64,000 nucleotides of DNA from Dryocosmus kuriphilus (Eukaryota; Arthropoda; Insecta; Hymenoptera; Cynipidae), in contig CM076194.1 in the NCBI GenBank assembly GCA_038277395.1, positions 184,792,788-184,856,787 on the forward strand. Direction: 5' to 3'. The first letter of the stretch is position 1, and each line of letters begins with the position of its first letter. The notes under the pieces are model-generated. The model did not search any database and was not told where the DNA came from. It worked only from the letters and a program-made list of their open reading frames with translations. Made by a program: the position numbers and the translations under genes. Positions 43,452 to 55,549 of the stretch are shown piece by piece.

Positions 43452-44117
43452 ATGACTTGCACGTGCCCACATTGCTCAATAGTTTATTCAAGACTCGATA
43501 ATTTGAAAAGACATGAGAAATACTCTTGCATAGCAAAGGATCATGTGTATGATGATGAGAGATGCTTTCACCAAATGACAAAGATACCTTAAGCTAGAAG
43601 GACAATTCAACATAGCTACACACAAAATAACAAGATTAGTAAGGCAGTTTATCGAAAGCAGAAAAATTTGAAACCCGATGAGGATCCACCTATTCAGGAG
43701 GAAATCAAACTACAATATTCTCCATTAAAGAAACTTGTGGACATTACTCAGAGGGTTAAACCTGAATTGGAATCATATGTTTAGAAGCGAAAAATAGAAT
43801 CAGAAGATGAAGGTGAAGGAGAAGATTTTGGTCAACATGATGATTTACCATCCATGACAATCAATAATGATGCTGCTGATGATGGAAATAATGAAGATGA
43901 GGATGAGGATGATATTAATGATGATGATGATGTTGAAAGTGGCATTTCCTCTGAATATGAAATAGAAGAAAAATTTTCAGAATACTGGGATGATCCGAAT
44001 GATTTGGTAGATCGAATGGGCCAACTTTTACAATCCCAATCAACTGGAAGCAGAAATAGGTTGCTCGAAATAATTGCAATCATTAATGAATTAAGAGAGG
44101 CTGGTATTATTAAATGA
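43452..44117 (+). pseudogene. Loop gene: CCHC finger, acidic stretch, INELREAGII domain (two in-frame stops)
   Basis: One continuous frame of 222 codons. It starts MTCTCPHCSIVYSRLDNLKR, a zinc finger with C-x2-C-x12-H-x4-C spacing (a C2H2 finger with Cys in the last place). A basic region follows, then ESEDEGEGEDFG, an Asp/Glu-rich run (43880-43940), and a C-terminal domain: EKFSEYWDDPNDLVDRMGQL, then LQSQSTGSRNRLLEIIAIIN and ELREAGIIK. Stops interrupt at 43590-43592 (TAA) and 43782-43784 (TAG), but the frame never shifts, so decay is recent or the stops matter. The gene fills the unique loop between the two giant inverted arms. A second copy is at 63250-63480 on the other strand. I do not recognise the family; finger plus acidic region suggest a DNA-binding or regulatory protein. 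Confidence 0.6.
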
Positions 44118-44404
44118 TAATATTTTTATTAAATGATGTAAACACTTTAGCAACTGTTGGTTCAATATTCCTGATAGTTGAACTAACATTTGAATTATTG
44201 GATTCACAATTTCCTGTAATGCAGTAAGTTAAATAAATCTAATTTTCAACATATATGTGTATTTCTTCTTTAAATCGCCCACTTGATTTAATTTTCGTTT
44301 TTAAGTGCAGGAGAGGCTTATCACATCTTTTGAAACTTCTAACATATGATTTAAGATGTGTCATAATTGAATACAACGTTTTTCAGTGATTCCTTGTTTT
44401 AACT
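44118..44404 (+). other. 3' flank of the loop gene
   Basis: AT-rich sequence shared with the second gene copy: TTTGAATTATTGG, AAATAAATCTAATTTTCAA, ATGTGTATTTCTTCTT and AACATATGATTTA are all found, as complements, at 62930-63170. This shows the conserved unit includes the 3' flank up to the arm. Confidence 0.7.
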
Positions 44405-44797
44405 ACAAAATTATTCTCCCCTCCACCTCCTCCTCCTCCTCATACTCCTCCATCTCTTCGTCACACATTTTTAATAGTTAATTGAGGTTAATTTCAGTGT
44501 TAATATCATTGAAAGAATCCCTTATACCAGTATGCAAGAAATCAACCATTTCATCTAATTAGTACAGGAATCAATATTAGAAATCTATTTGGAAGACAAA
44601 GCTCACATCTAGTAAAAAATACAAAAGAAACGTGCTTATAACTATACAAGAAAAGCAACTTGGTTGATGGTGGTGCACTCTATTCATTATTAATTTAGTT
44701 TGCCTTGTTATCTCTTGAAGTAGATTTGTTTTAACTAGAGTTCAATGTTGGCTGAAGAAAAATATGCTTTTTTCCATTGATAATAGCATATTTTAAT

Positions 44798-46587
44798 TGT
44801 TACGTTCGATAATTATTAAGTTGAAATAAATAATTTGGTTACTATTTATTTGCTGCTTAATAAGTTGCGAACCAAATAATCATACCCTTAGTAGAGTATT
44901 TTTTATTTATGGGCCGACCTTCTGCTCTATTATTCAGAGCTTTTCTATCAACTGTTGTAATTGTCGTGTTGAGGGTGGTTCATTAAATGATTTCATGTTC
45001 GAAACACATATTTTATTGACATGATTCACAAAGATATAGACACAAATTCATATAATCATTGTTGTACAACTTGTATGTAAAATATTCGGGTGTATTCGTG
45101 TATATGTTCTTAGGTGTGTGAATGCAAAATTTGGTTACTTTACCCTACTTATGATGATCTCAGGTGATCCTTAATGAATACTCTCAATTATTGAGAGGCG
45201 CGATTTGTTTATTGTCCTGTTCACTTTCGTATTCGTTCAAACACTAACCGGGGAGAAGTGACAAAAAAAAAACCGCACAACGGGTAGTATTCTACTCTAG
45301 AATTATTTCCAATTTAGATGGTTCAGGATGGCCTCGACTGAACCGTGCCCGTTCGTTATTTTAAATACTTTGTTTAAAGTCAGAACTGCGATCAAAAAAA
45401 CAAACTGCAAAAAGAAAAAAATTGATCTGCGAACCTTTTCTAGGCAAGGCTAGACTGACTCCCGTAATGTTAGGTTTTTCTCCTAACGGGAAGCTCGTTT
45501 AAGATTTTTAGTTTATTTATTTAACGTCAGAACTTTTTATTGAACACCGGAAAAATCGAAAAGGCAAAGGAAACCGGTATGCGGGTTTAGCTACAGACGG
45601 ATTCAGTCGCTTACCCTTCGCGGCGCGTCGACCAGTTGACTTGGAATGATTTAAATTTTGGTCACAAGTTTCTCATCACCTCGTATTTTATTTTAATGAA
45701 TAGTGGGGAAGGCACTGCTTTTGGGCCGCTGAACTCCTATGGGCGAGCAATTGTCCTTATTTTGTCGAATTGCATTTCCCACGATTTTAAGGTGTTCTTC
45801 CGCGGCACTATTTCCAATAATTGATGACCCATCAGTTGCGATTTCCTTCGAGTGGCAATGTCATTGTCTCTTGGTTTTTGCAAATACTGCATTTTTGCTC
45901 GCTTCGATAATCCTACTTTGGCATGTGAATTTCTTTATATTGCGAATTTTAATTTGATTTAATATAAATTGTTTCTTTTGTTAATGTTTGCAGTAGCTTT
46001 CAGTTGGTTTATCAATAATAAATTGTTAGAATTATGTTTTCGGGTTTTTGGTAAATTAATTCTTTCAATCATTATTGTATTCCTGCTTTTATCAACATTT
46101 ATTGTTGATTAATGTTTTTTTTTTAAATTACTTCATCGCGAAGGAAACCTTACTGGCATCATTGTTCAGTTGCTCCCCCGTAATTCTTTATTTTACCCTT
46201 TTGTTTAAATTCTGCATTCTCATTTCTGATTTCCCGTTTTACTTTTCTTTTGGAATTTTGGTTTTGGAATTTTGATTATGCGTGTTATAATTTCATACTT
46301 TTAATCTTTTCAGCAGTTTGTTCTTCGATTAGTTTTTATTTTATGTATGGGTATGGTTGTATATGTGTGTTGTGTGTGTCCTTATTTTGTACTTGGCTAT
46401 TCTATTTTTCTATTTATAGACATTCAGGCGCCTCATACAGGTTAGCGTCCACGAATGTCTATTTCCCTTATTATCTATTAACATTATATCTAGCCCTTCT
46501 ACCTTAATGGTCGGAATAAAGGGGGCATTAATGTCCTTTTAGGGATTATTAATGTTCCCTTATTTCTTGTTAAATATGCATTTAACA
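44798..46587. mobile_element. Solo-LTR-like insertion in the right arm (1790 bp)
   Basis: Comparison with the left arm shows an insertion flanked by TTAAT (44793-44797 and 46588-46592). It begins TGTTACG and ends TTTAACA, the TG...CA ends of an LTR with a short inversion TGTTA/TAACA. No gag or pol coding is present. Its strand and family are undetermined. Removing it restores the arm without a gap, except for a few bases of divergence. Confidence 0.8.
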
Positions 46588-48321
46588 TTAATATCATCAA
46601 TACTTCACTAAGCATGCTATTATTGCAGTGTATCAGCTAAGTGAATTGGATTTTTAGTATATTACTCTGTTGTGTTAAAGATTATTTCAATGTTTCTTAC
46701 AGAGGATTATAAAGTTTATGTAGCTGACTTATTTGGTAGATCGATTGCGGTTCCTTTAACAATCTCAAGCAGATGGTAACAGAAATAATGCATTGAAATA
46801 ATTTCAATCATTAATGAAATAAGAGAGGCTGGAATTATTAAATAATTTTTTAGTAGCTGATTTTAATAGCTTAAAAGCTAGTTTATTATTTCCAATAGTA
46901 GAATTAACACATGTAGTATATGTGATTACAAGTTTTATCTCACTAATTCGTAAAAAAAAAAATAATCAAATAGACCCAATGTGGTACTAAGTATGCAATA
47001 GGATTTTCTATTACTCTATACTATTATATTTTTTAATAAGTTAAATTCTAAGTGATCTTTAAACATTGTAAATATGTGTTTATGAAATATAATTTTTAAA
47101 CTTATATCTACATCTTCATTTATTTTACCCGAACTCAGTTTGATTATTATAAAATTTAAGGGGTCTAAGGTGTGTAATAATAATTGAATTCAACATTTTG
47201 AGTATTTTATTTAACTAAATCCTCCTCAGTAAATATAAAAATGATTTTGAAAGGTTGTGCTACGAATTAGACAACAGAATTATTTACAGTAGATTAAAAC
47301 TAAAAAAAAATAGATCCAGCATAGCGCTAAGTACGAAATAGTTTTTTTCTATTACTCAATATTTTACAGTTCTTTTTAATAAGTTAAAAAAAAGTATTTT
47401 TTAAGCTTAATAATTACTTGTTTATGAAATATAATTTTAAATGCCTATATCTTTTGCTTTTTCTCTTTGATATTTTCTAACAGGAAGCTGACGTCATATT
47501 TTCAAAGAATTGGTCAAAAAGGTAAGTCTAACATTGGTTAGGCTTAAAATTATATGCAAATAAATTGTTTAAAAATTTCATAGTTGTGTTTCACTCATCT
47601 AACTTCATCTCTTTATTAATTCCTTAGTGCTCACCCTTTGATCTTTACTAAAAGATGATTTTCAACAATTACTTAGTAAAATTATATTGTGGTCGTTTAT
47701 CTTGAAAAAAAGAGTAGTTTTCCTTGAAGGGAAAGACTTTAAATTATTTTTGCATACTTTGAACTGCACAATTGCTCTTATAATAATTTTTTTATTTAGC
47801 ATGGACGTGAACCCTTTTTCCACAATAATCATATTATTAACATTATAATTTTTCAAAATGTTCTTCAGATACTTGTAAAACGCTTTACTAGAATCTTCTT
47901 TAGTCTATATATTATAAATTCCCATGAAAAAAATATATATACCTTCAAATAATTTAATACATCACACCATCCACTCAACGCTCTTATCTTTTTCACAACA
48001 TATTATATTACAATGTTGGAGTTATATTTGCTATGAAAAAATGTTTAATCTGGATGCATATTGAGAAAATATTCCTTCATCGTTGTAAAGCAATACTAGC
48101 TTTATAGTTTATTGGTATGGTGAGTAAAACGAAGCAGATCAATGTAACCCGGAAAAATTCTTGGAAATATTTTTTAGGCTAAAATATAAGAGCATAAATT
48201 TCATCAATAACTTTAGATCTTGGAATTTACTTAATATCTGTTTTCCTGCCTGTACATGACCTCATGTGACTTGTGCGATCGAACCCTCTGCACACAGACG
48301 TTAGATGTACGTTTTGTTAAA

Positions 48322-48543
48322 TTAATCTGAAATAACAAAATGTCTAATACCTAAAGTAAAACGTAGCGCATCCGTTTGATGGTCTTTGCTCTTATCTATA
48401 AATGGATTGTTTAAAACTTCTATAAATATGTGCCATTTGTCTTTCATGATCTCTTTGATGTTTTTAATCATAAATTCTTTAATGATAGCCGACAAGCGGA
48501 TTCTGGGTATTAGACATTTGATATTTTCTGAGCAATTTAACAA
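48322..48543 (-). CDS. 73-codon ORF, mirrored copy in the right arm
   Basis: Counterpart of the 40195-40416 frame: MLNCSENIKCLIPRIRLSAI, later LNNPFIDKSKDH. See that entry; same doubts. Confidence 0.25.
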   Translation of the reverse strand: MLNCSENIKCLIPRIRLSAIIKEFMIKNIKEIMKDKWHIFIEVLNNPFIDKSKDHQTDALRFTLGIRHFVISD

Positions 48544-51500
48544 AACGAATTACCGCTCATATATGAAATATGGTAAAACTTTATTGTGATATCAATGAAA
48601 AAACGTACTGCATACGTTCGATGATCTTTGCTCTTATCTATAAATATGTGGTATGCGTCTGGCACCATCTCTTTGATATTTTTATTAATAAATTCCTTAT
48701 GACTTCTTTCTTTTGATCTTTACCCGACAAATGAACTTTCCAATAAATATAGCGCAATTAATCTGATTTGAAAGTATACGTGACACCAAGAGCAGATAAT
48801 ATTACATGTTGGGTGGTCTCCAATTTCGTTAACAAATGGATTGTTTAAATATTCAATCATTATGCATCACTCGTGAAATCCCGTTTCTTTGATATTTTTT
48901 ATAAAAAATTTCTTAACGCTTTTCCTTTGATATTTTGCCAACGGGAAGCTAACGTCATATTTATAAAACGTTGCGCATACGTCGGACAGTCTATGCTCTT
49001 ATTGATGAATAGGTTGTTTCAGAGGGAGGAGTAGGGTGGTTGTTTACGCCAAATTCATGCTTGACAATTACTTAATATGTTTAGTGACGTCACACCGAAT
49101 ATTCTAGAAGCTTAGCACAGCTAGCTCTCGATGTCGGTAACTGTCGGTAACAGGAATCTTGGTGTAGAACCCGCCCTGCTCATCTACTGACCTCCTTCCC
49201 TTCTTTCTTTCCATTCTCTTTCTCTTTCTTTTTCCCGCACTCCCACCAGGGGCGGATTAAGGATTAATGGGGCCCGGGGATAAACATTTGAATGGGCCCC
49301 CCCCCCCCCTCTTAGAAAAAAAATGGTCAACAATTCTAAATATTTTACGCATGCTAACAAACAAGCAAAAAAAGGTTACTGCGTAGCAATGAAATATTTA
49401 GTAAAATTATGCATGTACATATAGTTTTCATCAATACTTTTTTACCCTGAACAAACTTAATATTACATAAATTAAATATTTTGGGCTTCAGAAAAATAAT
49501 CGTTTTGTTAATTTAAATAAAAACTTTATTAGTAATTGATTATCGCAACTATTTACTTCTTATAATTATACATTAAAAATTTTTTTAAATAATGATTAAA
49601 ACATTTTTTTTTCTTGACTTTGCTCTAGCAAAGTCATTTATCAAATCATCGAAGTCAATTGATCGAAATAAATCTACTTCAATACTCAACCTTGCCAATG
49701 CGGATAATCTTTCATGTAACATAGTTGACCTTAATGTATTTTTGATCCTCTTTAGAACCGAAAATGATCTTTCTGATTCGCAGTTTGCTATTGGGATTGC
49801 TACTAATATTCTATAAGCGACGAAAATATTTGGGAATACTTGAATCATATCCAAATCTACAATCCAATTTAAAACTTGTAAAGGGCACAAAACTTGATCA
49901 TTTTCGCTAGTTGTTTCCTCTGTACTATTTGAAAAAAACCTTTTGGTTGTATTTTTAAAAGAGGTGTAAATTGTTTTAATTCTAATAAAAGATTATCTTG
50001 CAAATCAATTGAGTGAGCCTTTACAAGATTTTTTGCTTTCAATTCCAATTCATCCATTTCTATAAACAATAGCTGAGTAAGAAAAACCAAATAGCTCAAT
50101 CGTGTGATTATACGCATTACTCCGTTTCTGCAACTCAGCAACAAGTTTATCTATGATAACATTAAATAAATTTATTCGAAAATCATCTGTCGCACTTAAA
50201 TTACTAACTTGGATACTCTTGTCCGCAAGCTTTCGAGTGTTTTTTCTTTTTCCTGAGTCGGAATATTCTTGAGTTACAAAACTGCTTAACGCCTTAGCTT
50301 GATTTTCGAAATCTATAAATTTATCACGTAAATCCTGTACAAAATTTACTAATGCAAGTAGCATGTTATTAGCAGAAACTAAATTTATATTGACCTTTTG
50401 AACATACTGACTAGTCGCATTAAATCGTTGCAAAATAGAATTCCAAAATACTGCCATAAAAACATTATCAAGCTTAACTAAATTTTTTAATAGACCTAAT
50501 GCTTCATTACGAGTGTCACTTTTTTGATCAAAATCATTAGCTAAGTTTTGTAAAGCCTTATAAATACCATCGTAATCCTTGATTATAAGTTTTACGGCGT
50601 CTGCGCGACATGACCATCTGGTTTTGGATAGACTTGTTAATCTAGATTTTTCTGTCAATAATATGCTCCATCGATGTGTTGACGCACTAAAAAAAGCATA
50701 TAAACGCTGTGCAAAACCGAAAAAATGTGTAGCAGCAAGACATTCGTCAACGCTGTTTTCTCCCACAAGATTCAGTGAATGGTCCACGCAAGGAAAGAAT
50801 TTCGCTAATTTGTTCATTTCTTTAATACATGCTTGGAGGCCAATATATTTTCCGGACATGTTTGACGCGTTATCGTAGGTCTGGGCTCGACAATTTTGAA
50901 TGTCAATACCATGTACTTCTAATAAATCTAATAATACGTTACTAAGCGATTTTCCCGTGTGACTTTCAATCTGAACAAAAGTAAAAAAACGTTCATAAAC
51001 ATGACTATCGAGATAGTATCGAAAAATTACCGACAACTGATCGACGTGAGATATGTCTGGAGTGGAATCGACCACAAGTCCCCAATAATACTTTGCACGC
51101 TGTATTTCACTTATAATGTGATTCAACATTTTTGTAGACAGCAACTCAATGAATTCTTCATAAATTGTTTTGGATAAATATGATACTGATCCACGGCCTT
51201 TCTGCGTATACAATTTAAGATGCTCTTCCATAAATGGATCGAATTCAGCAATCAATTCCATGACACCAAGAAAATTGCCATTATTAGGTGATCCGATCAC
51301 TTCATTTTTTCCTCGAAGAGAAAGCCCTCGTTGAGTTAAAAATCGAATCCCTGATACGACTCTTTTCAAAACTTTAACCCAATAGTGCACTTCATTTTCT
51401 ATCGTTTTAATAAGACCTGATTCAATATTCGAATTTTTTTTTGTAAATAATGTAAATAACTTATCATGCAACTGTTATGCTCTTTACTATTTTCGTGGGA

Positions 51501-52614
51501 GCAAATAACTTCATCTATTTTCTTCCAATTCGAGAATCCTAGTTCTTTTACAAATCGATTATCATGGTCGTTAGAAAATAATTTGCAAACAAAACAAAAA
51601 ATTGAGCCCTTCGATTCGGAATACATAAGCCACTTTCTCTCACATCTTTCTCCATTATGTAAATTACGATGAAAATAATTTTGAGAAAAATATCTGTTTT
51701 GATAACTATACTCTCGTTTAGAAGACTTGAAATCTGAATTTTTGTTTTGAAAGAAAGCGTGTCCTTTTTCTAAATATTTTTCACGTTCATAACTATTTTT
51801 ATTTAATTTTAAAGGCCATAATGCAGGATCTTTTTGTACATCTGTAAAAATATGAAATTTAAGTAATTTTAAAAAGAAAAAAACTAGCAGTACTTTCAAT
51901 TTTCCAAAATTTTCCAAAATTTGTCAAAAAAAGGGTTCTTGTATCAGGATGAAATTAAGCTAAAATATGACCCAAGCAGAAATCTATACTTAACTATGTG
52001 ATTCTGCTATGATTTAAAAAAATTCAGTTTATTTTGTGTGTATATGATTATTTTTATAAGCTTTCATTTAAGTGCGTTTATCTTAAGGGAAGGGTATACT
52101 TACTTTTTCGTTAAAAATGATAAAAAATTGTAAAAAAAATTAAATTTTTTTTAAAGGAAAAACGTTTTTTCAGGCTAAAATACAAGTACTACAACCAAAA
52201 ATCTACTCAATATTTGGTTAGTCTAACCTAACAAGTAGGTAAATAAATAAGAACCATAATTTTTAGCATTAAATTGGTATCGTAAATTATAAAAATTAAT
52301 TTTTAATAGTTGGCCTGCGCAAAACATACGAAGCCAGCAAGTTGAACTGGTTTTTAAAAATAATTTTTTATAAAAATAAAACAGAAAAGAGAGCTTTTAG
52401 TGTTTAAGACTATTAAATAATCTTAATTAGTAATGTAGGCTGAAAATATTAATGTTTTAATGATAAAAACACTGATATTTAAATATAAAGATATAAAAAT
52501 AAAAAACAAAAATTTATAATAAACAAAATATCTCTTTCGTTTCAGATGTCTACGTTTTGAATCATTTAAAATCTATAAAATCTCTTTAGTTGTCAAATCC
52601 GTTGCACACCAGCT

Positions 52615-53746
52615 CCCGTGCAGAAATTTATACATGGGCCTGACAAGTGTCTGGACAGTTTTCCATACTTCTGATGTGGCCCTAACCGGGAAAACTGGCC
52701 AGGCCCACGCAAGGCTTGTAACGCTTGGCCACAGCAATGCCCTATATTTGATAAAAAATAAAAAATAATTTAATAATATAATTACTTTTTATTAAATAAG
52801 ACTCTAATATATAGGTTTTGTCGTTAATTAAAAATATGAAAAAAAAAGTTTTGTGCATAAAAAAATTAAAAAATGAGTTTTCGAAGAACGCGAACATACA
52901 CGGCAGGTATCGAACCCTTGACGCATCTCCATTATACATATATGTTGCTGTAATGTTATCCCGTCGCCTTAACCAACTGAGCTAACTGAGGAGTTGAAAA
53001 TTATTTCATATTTGCCGGATATGAAGTTTAATCCATTCCGGTATTATAAAGATCAAAATATTTATATTAAAAAAATGTTTAACATTTTTTAAACACTTAA
53101 AATAAATAACTATATTGAAGTAAACAAATAATTTTTGTCATAATTATTATCTGCTGAATTATAAGAAATATATAACATATTAAATTGTTCATTATAAATG
53201 TTATAATTATTAACTCAAAATAAGAATTTCATTAGGAATATTTTTCAAGAATAGGTATGCCTGTAAAAATATGATATTCTTAATATTAGAACGTGTGGTA
53301 AAACCAAGGTATATCTGAAAAATACGCGACTTGGGGATTTGGCTGTAAACACTCGTCAAAATCTAGTAATTGAAAATGATGTTATAATTTTTATTAGGAT
53401 GTTATTTAATTATTTGAAAATAGAAAAACTGGCAATTGCCTTGTCAAAGCATGATTTAAAATGGGGCGAAAGTATGGCGTTCCTAGTTAACACCGGACAT
53501 CGGGCAAGCCTCTTTAAAACTCTGCAAACATAATTTTTAGTGTCTACCCGGAGGTGTCCCGTCCAACTATTTTTTAGTCGGAGTAACGAGTAAAATATTT
53601 ATAAATAGTAACAGATACTTCTACTGTAATGCCCTATTAATGCTCCATTATAATTTAATTTATTTTATTCAGACTAGAAAAACTGGCCAGGGCCTTGTTA
53701 GCGCCCTTTTTTAAATGGGGCTAATTAGGGCAATTTCTGCACGGGC
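52615..53746. mobile_element. Inverted-repeat element inside the hAT intron
   Basis: CCCGTGCAGAAATT at 52615-52628 is matched by AATTTCTGCACGGG at 53732-53745. Inside are AAAACTGGCCAGG-like words in more than one place (52697, 53679, and AAAACTGGCAATT at 53426) and a tRNA-like Pol III segment. It has no coding sequence, so it is non-autonomous if mobile. Confidence 0.6.
52895..52996 (-). other. tRNA-like segment with A and B boxes (SINE-like)
   Basis: Read on the minus strand: TTAGCTCAGTTGGTTAAGGC (perfect A box TAGCTCAGTTGG) and GGTTCGATACC (perfect B box) ~57 bases later. The acceptor arm does not pair and the middle is expanded and AT-rich, so this is a tRNA-derived relic or SINE head rather than a working tRNA gene. 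Confidence 0.6.
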
Positions 53747-55432
53747 TTTTTTGTAATGATAACTTTTTAAAAGAGTTTTTTTGCTTATAATTCTTTTCAA
53801 AAAAGATCTTAAAAACTCTTTTTGAATGAAATTATTACTATTTTTGTACACATAAATTTTTCCGATAGATTAAAAATGAAATTGATATTATAGATTTTCC
53901 GTTTTCCAGAGTACTCTTCCCTCAAGTATAGAGTTAACAATCGCTTACAATAAATTTAGTACTTTTCTGTTTGGGTCATAGATGAGATTAATTTCCTCTT
54001 AATACAAGAAATTTTTCATTATTGAACGCATACGCACTTCTAGTAATGTCACTTATTAACGCAAAGTTTGTAGAATTACTGACATTATTCAATAAACTAT
54101 TATCAAATTGAATATTTTGCACATTATTTTCTTCCAATAAAGACTCTGCAGAATTCAAGAGTAACTCATCTATAAAAATAAATATTTAATGACTTTACAT
54201 CATATGAACGTTTAAAAAAACAGCGTTATGCGAATTCTGATAGCTCTTTTTTTTATTTTTAAATATTTTCTAAGATCACCATAAATAACTAAAGAATGCT
54301 ATTTAAACCTAACAAAAATATTTCAAAACGTGTTAAAACTCAACAAAATTAAATAATAAAATTTATAAGAATCTTACCCGACAGTTGCAAATAAAAAAAA
54401 TGGTTACTCATAAATTAATCAAATATTCATGTATTATTGGAATGAAATATTCAAAAACGTATTTACATATTTTTTCTTTTTGATAATATGAGATAGATAA
54501 AAGTTGTTATTTATTAATGTTATTTTAAAGTTTAGAGCTTATTAATACATTCGTATGAGAGTAAAAAATTGCATTTCATATAGAAAAAAAGTTGCGTAAC
54601 AAACTAAAACAGAAAATATATGTTTATGAAAATATACTGTTTTAATTACCTGTTTTGTTATTACCAGTTGTATCAATACCAATAGCGTTCTTTCCGCTTT
54701 CAGAATCACTAATTTCATCAATTTCTTCAATAGGTCTCTTTTCACTAACAGAATCACTCTTTCCATCAACTTGCACTTGATTTAACTGATTCACAGTGTC
54801 TGCGATAGGCAGTTTAAAATAATCAGTACGTAGTTTTTTAATTGAATCTTCTCGGTCCCTTTGTGCTTTACGCTTTTCAGCACCACTTAGATATTTTCGA
54901 CTTGACATTTTTAATGCGTGTAAAAAGAATTTTATATACCACAGATCGCATGCATTCGCCACGAGTACCGCATTGCTTTCACGGACTTCGTTTGTTTTCA
55001 TTATTTTTCCGCGAATTCACGCGTAAGCGCTGCGGCGATGCCATCCCTTATTTTTCGGCGAATTCACGCGTAAGCCATCGCTATAGCGCTTTTCAAGCTA
55101 ATTTCGTTATAAGTATTCGTGCAATATTTTTGATCAAGTTCTACTCCATACACACACACACACACACACAAAGTGTGTAAGAAAGCTTGTTTTGTAAGAA
55201 ATGAGAGTATACAATTATTAACTAGTGGAATTCTTTTTAAGATAAATATTCCAAATTTAAAATATTGCAATATTACAATATTGAGTATTTTGGGTAAGAA
55301 AATTTTAATTTTGCGTGAAAAATGAATTTTGTTTATTCGAGAGCGCGGGGCCCCCTGGAGACCGGGGGCCCGGGGCTATAGCCCCTCCTAGCCCCCCCCC
55401 CCCCCCCCCCTATATCCGACCCTGACTCCCAC

Positions 55433-55549
55433 CAGTTTTCCGTCTCTGAAGAAGCTTGGTAACTGAGGCCCCGAAAATCCGGAGACTGGGGTACCCTTAA
55501 GTAAGGCACACTACTATTCTCCCACTAATAGACCGGTAGCCAATGACAT
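55433..55549. other. Short unassigned spacer
   Basis: Continues the sequence interrupted by the hAT element; no feature recognised. Confidence 0.4.

Larger units (their letters stand above)
44405..49195 (-). repeat. Giant palindrome, right arm
   Basis: Inverted copy of the left arm, from CTCCACCTCCTCCTCCTCCT (44419) through ATGTCGGTAACTGTCGGTAA (49132). It is interrupted by the 1.79-kb insertion at 44798-46587 and lacks ~0.9 kb present in the left arm (junction near 47460). Net arm ~3.0 kb. Similarity to the left arm stops near CTGCTCATCTACTGACC (49178-49194). Confidence 0.95.
49585..55001 (-). pseudogene. ZMYM1-like hAT transposase (spliced, frameshifted)
   Basis: Exon 1 (~54908-54646) begins MSSRKYLSGAEKRKAQRDRE and ends at a donor AACAG/GTAATT. 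Exon 2 (~54171-53990) has an acceptor TTTTTATAG and encodes DELLLNSAESLLEENNVQNI. Exon 3 starts at an acceptor TTTTTACAG near 51842 and encodes DPALWPLKLN, a TTF-type finger (WLMYSESKGSIFCFVCKLFS), then the DUF4371-like catalytic core (GLSLRGKNEVIGSPNNGNFL, VVDSTPDISHVDQLSVIFRY). It ends with the hAT dimerisation domain IANCESERSFSVLKRIKNTL near 49750. Reading-frame breaks near 51450, 50080 and 49890 inactivate it. Exon 2's donor was not fixed. Intron 2 (~2.1 kb) contains a smaller inverted-repeat element. Confidence 0.85.
49247..55424 (-). mobile_element. hAT transposon with perfect 8-bp duplication ACTCCCAC
   Basis: ACTCCCAC lies at 49239-49246 and 55425-55432. The ends are CAGGGGCGGATTAAGG (left) and, reverse-complemented, CAGGGTCGGATATAGG (right), classic hAT termini, followed inward by G/C homopolymer tracts and GGGCCCGGGG-type palindromic sequence at both ends. 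Carries a spliced, minus-strand, ZMYM-like transposase gene. It inserted just outside the right palindrome arm and separates it from 55433 onward. Confidence 0.95.

Noticed and set aside
39555..49195. Palindrome as a Maverick/Polinton
   Set aside because: No DNA polymerase B, integrase, protease or capsid genes, and arms are far longer than the loop; kept as unclassified.
52895..52996. Functional tRNA gene on the minus strand
   Set aside because: A and B boxes are perfect but the acceptor and T stems do not pair; more likely a SINE head or relic.
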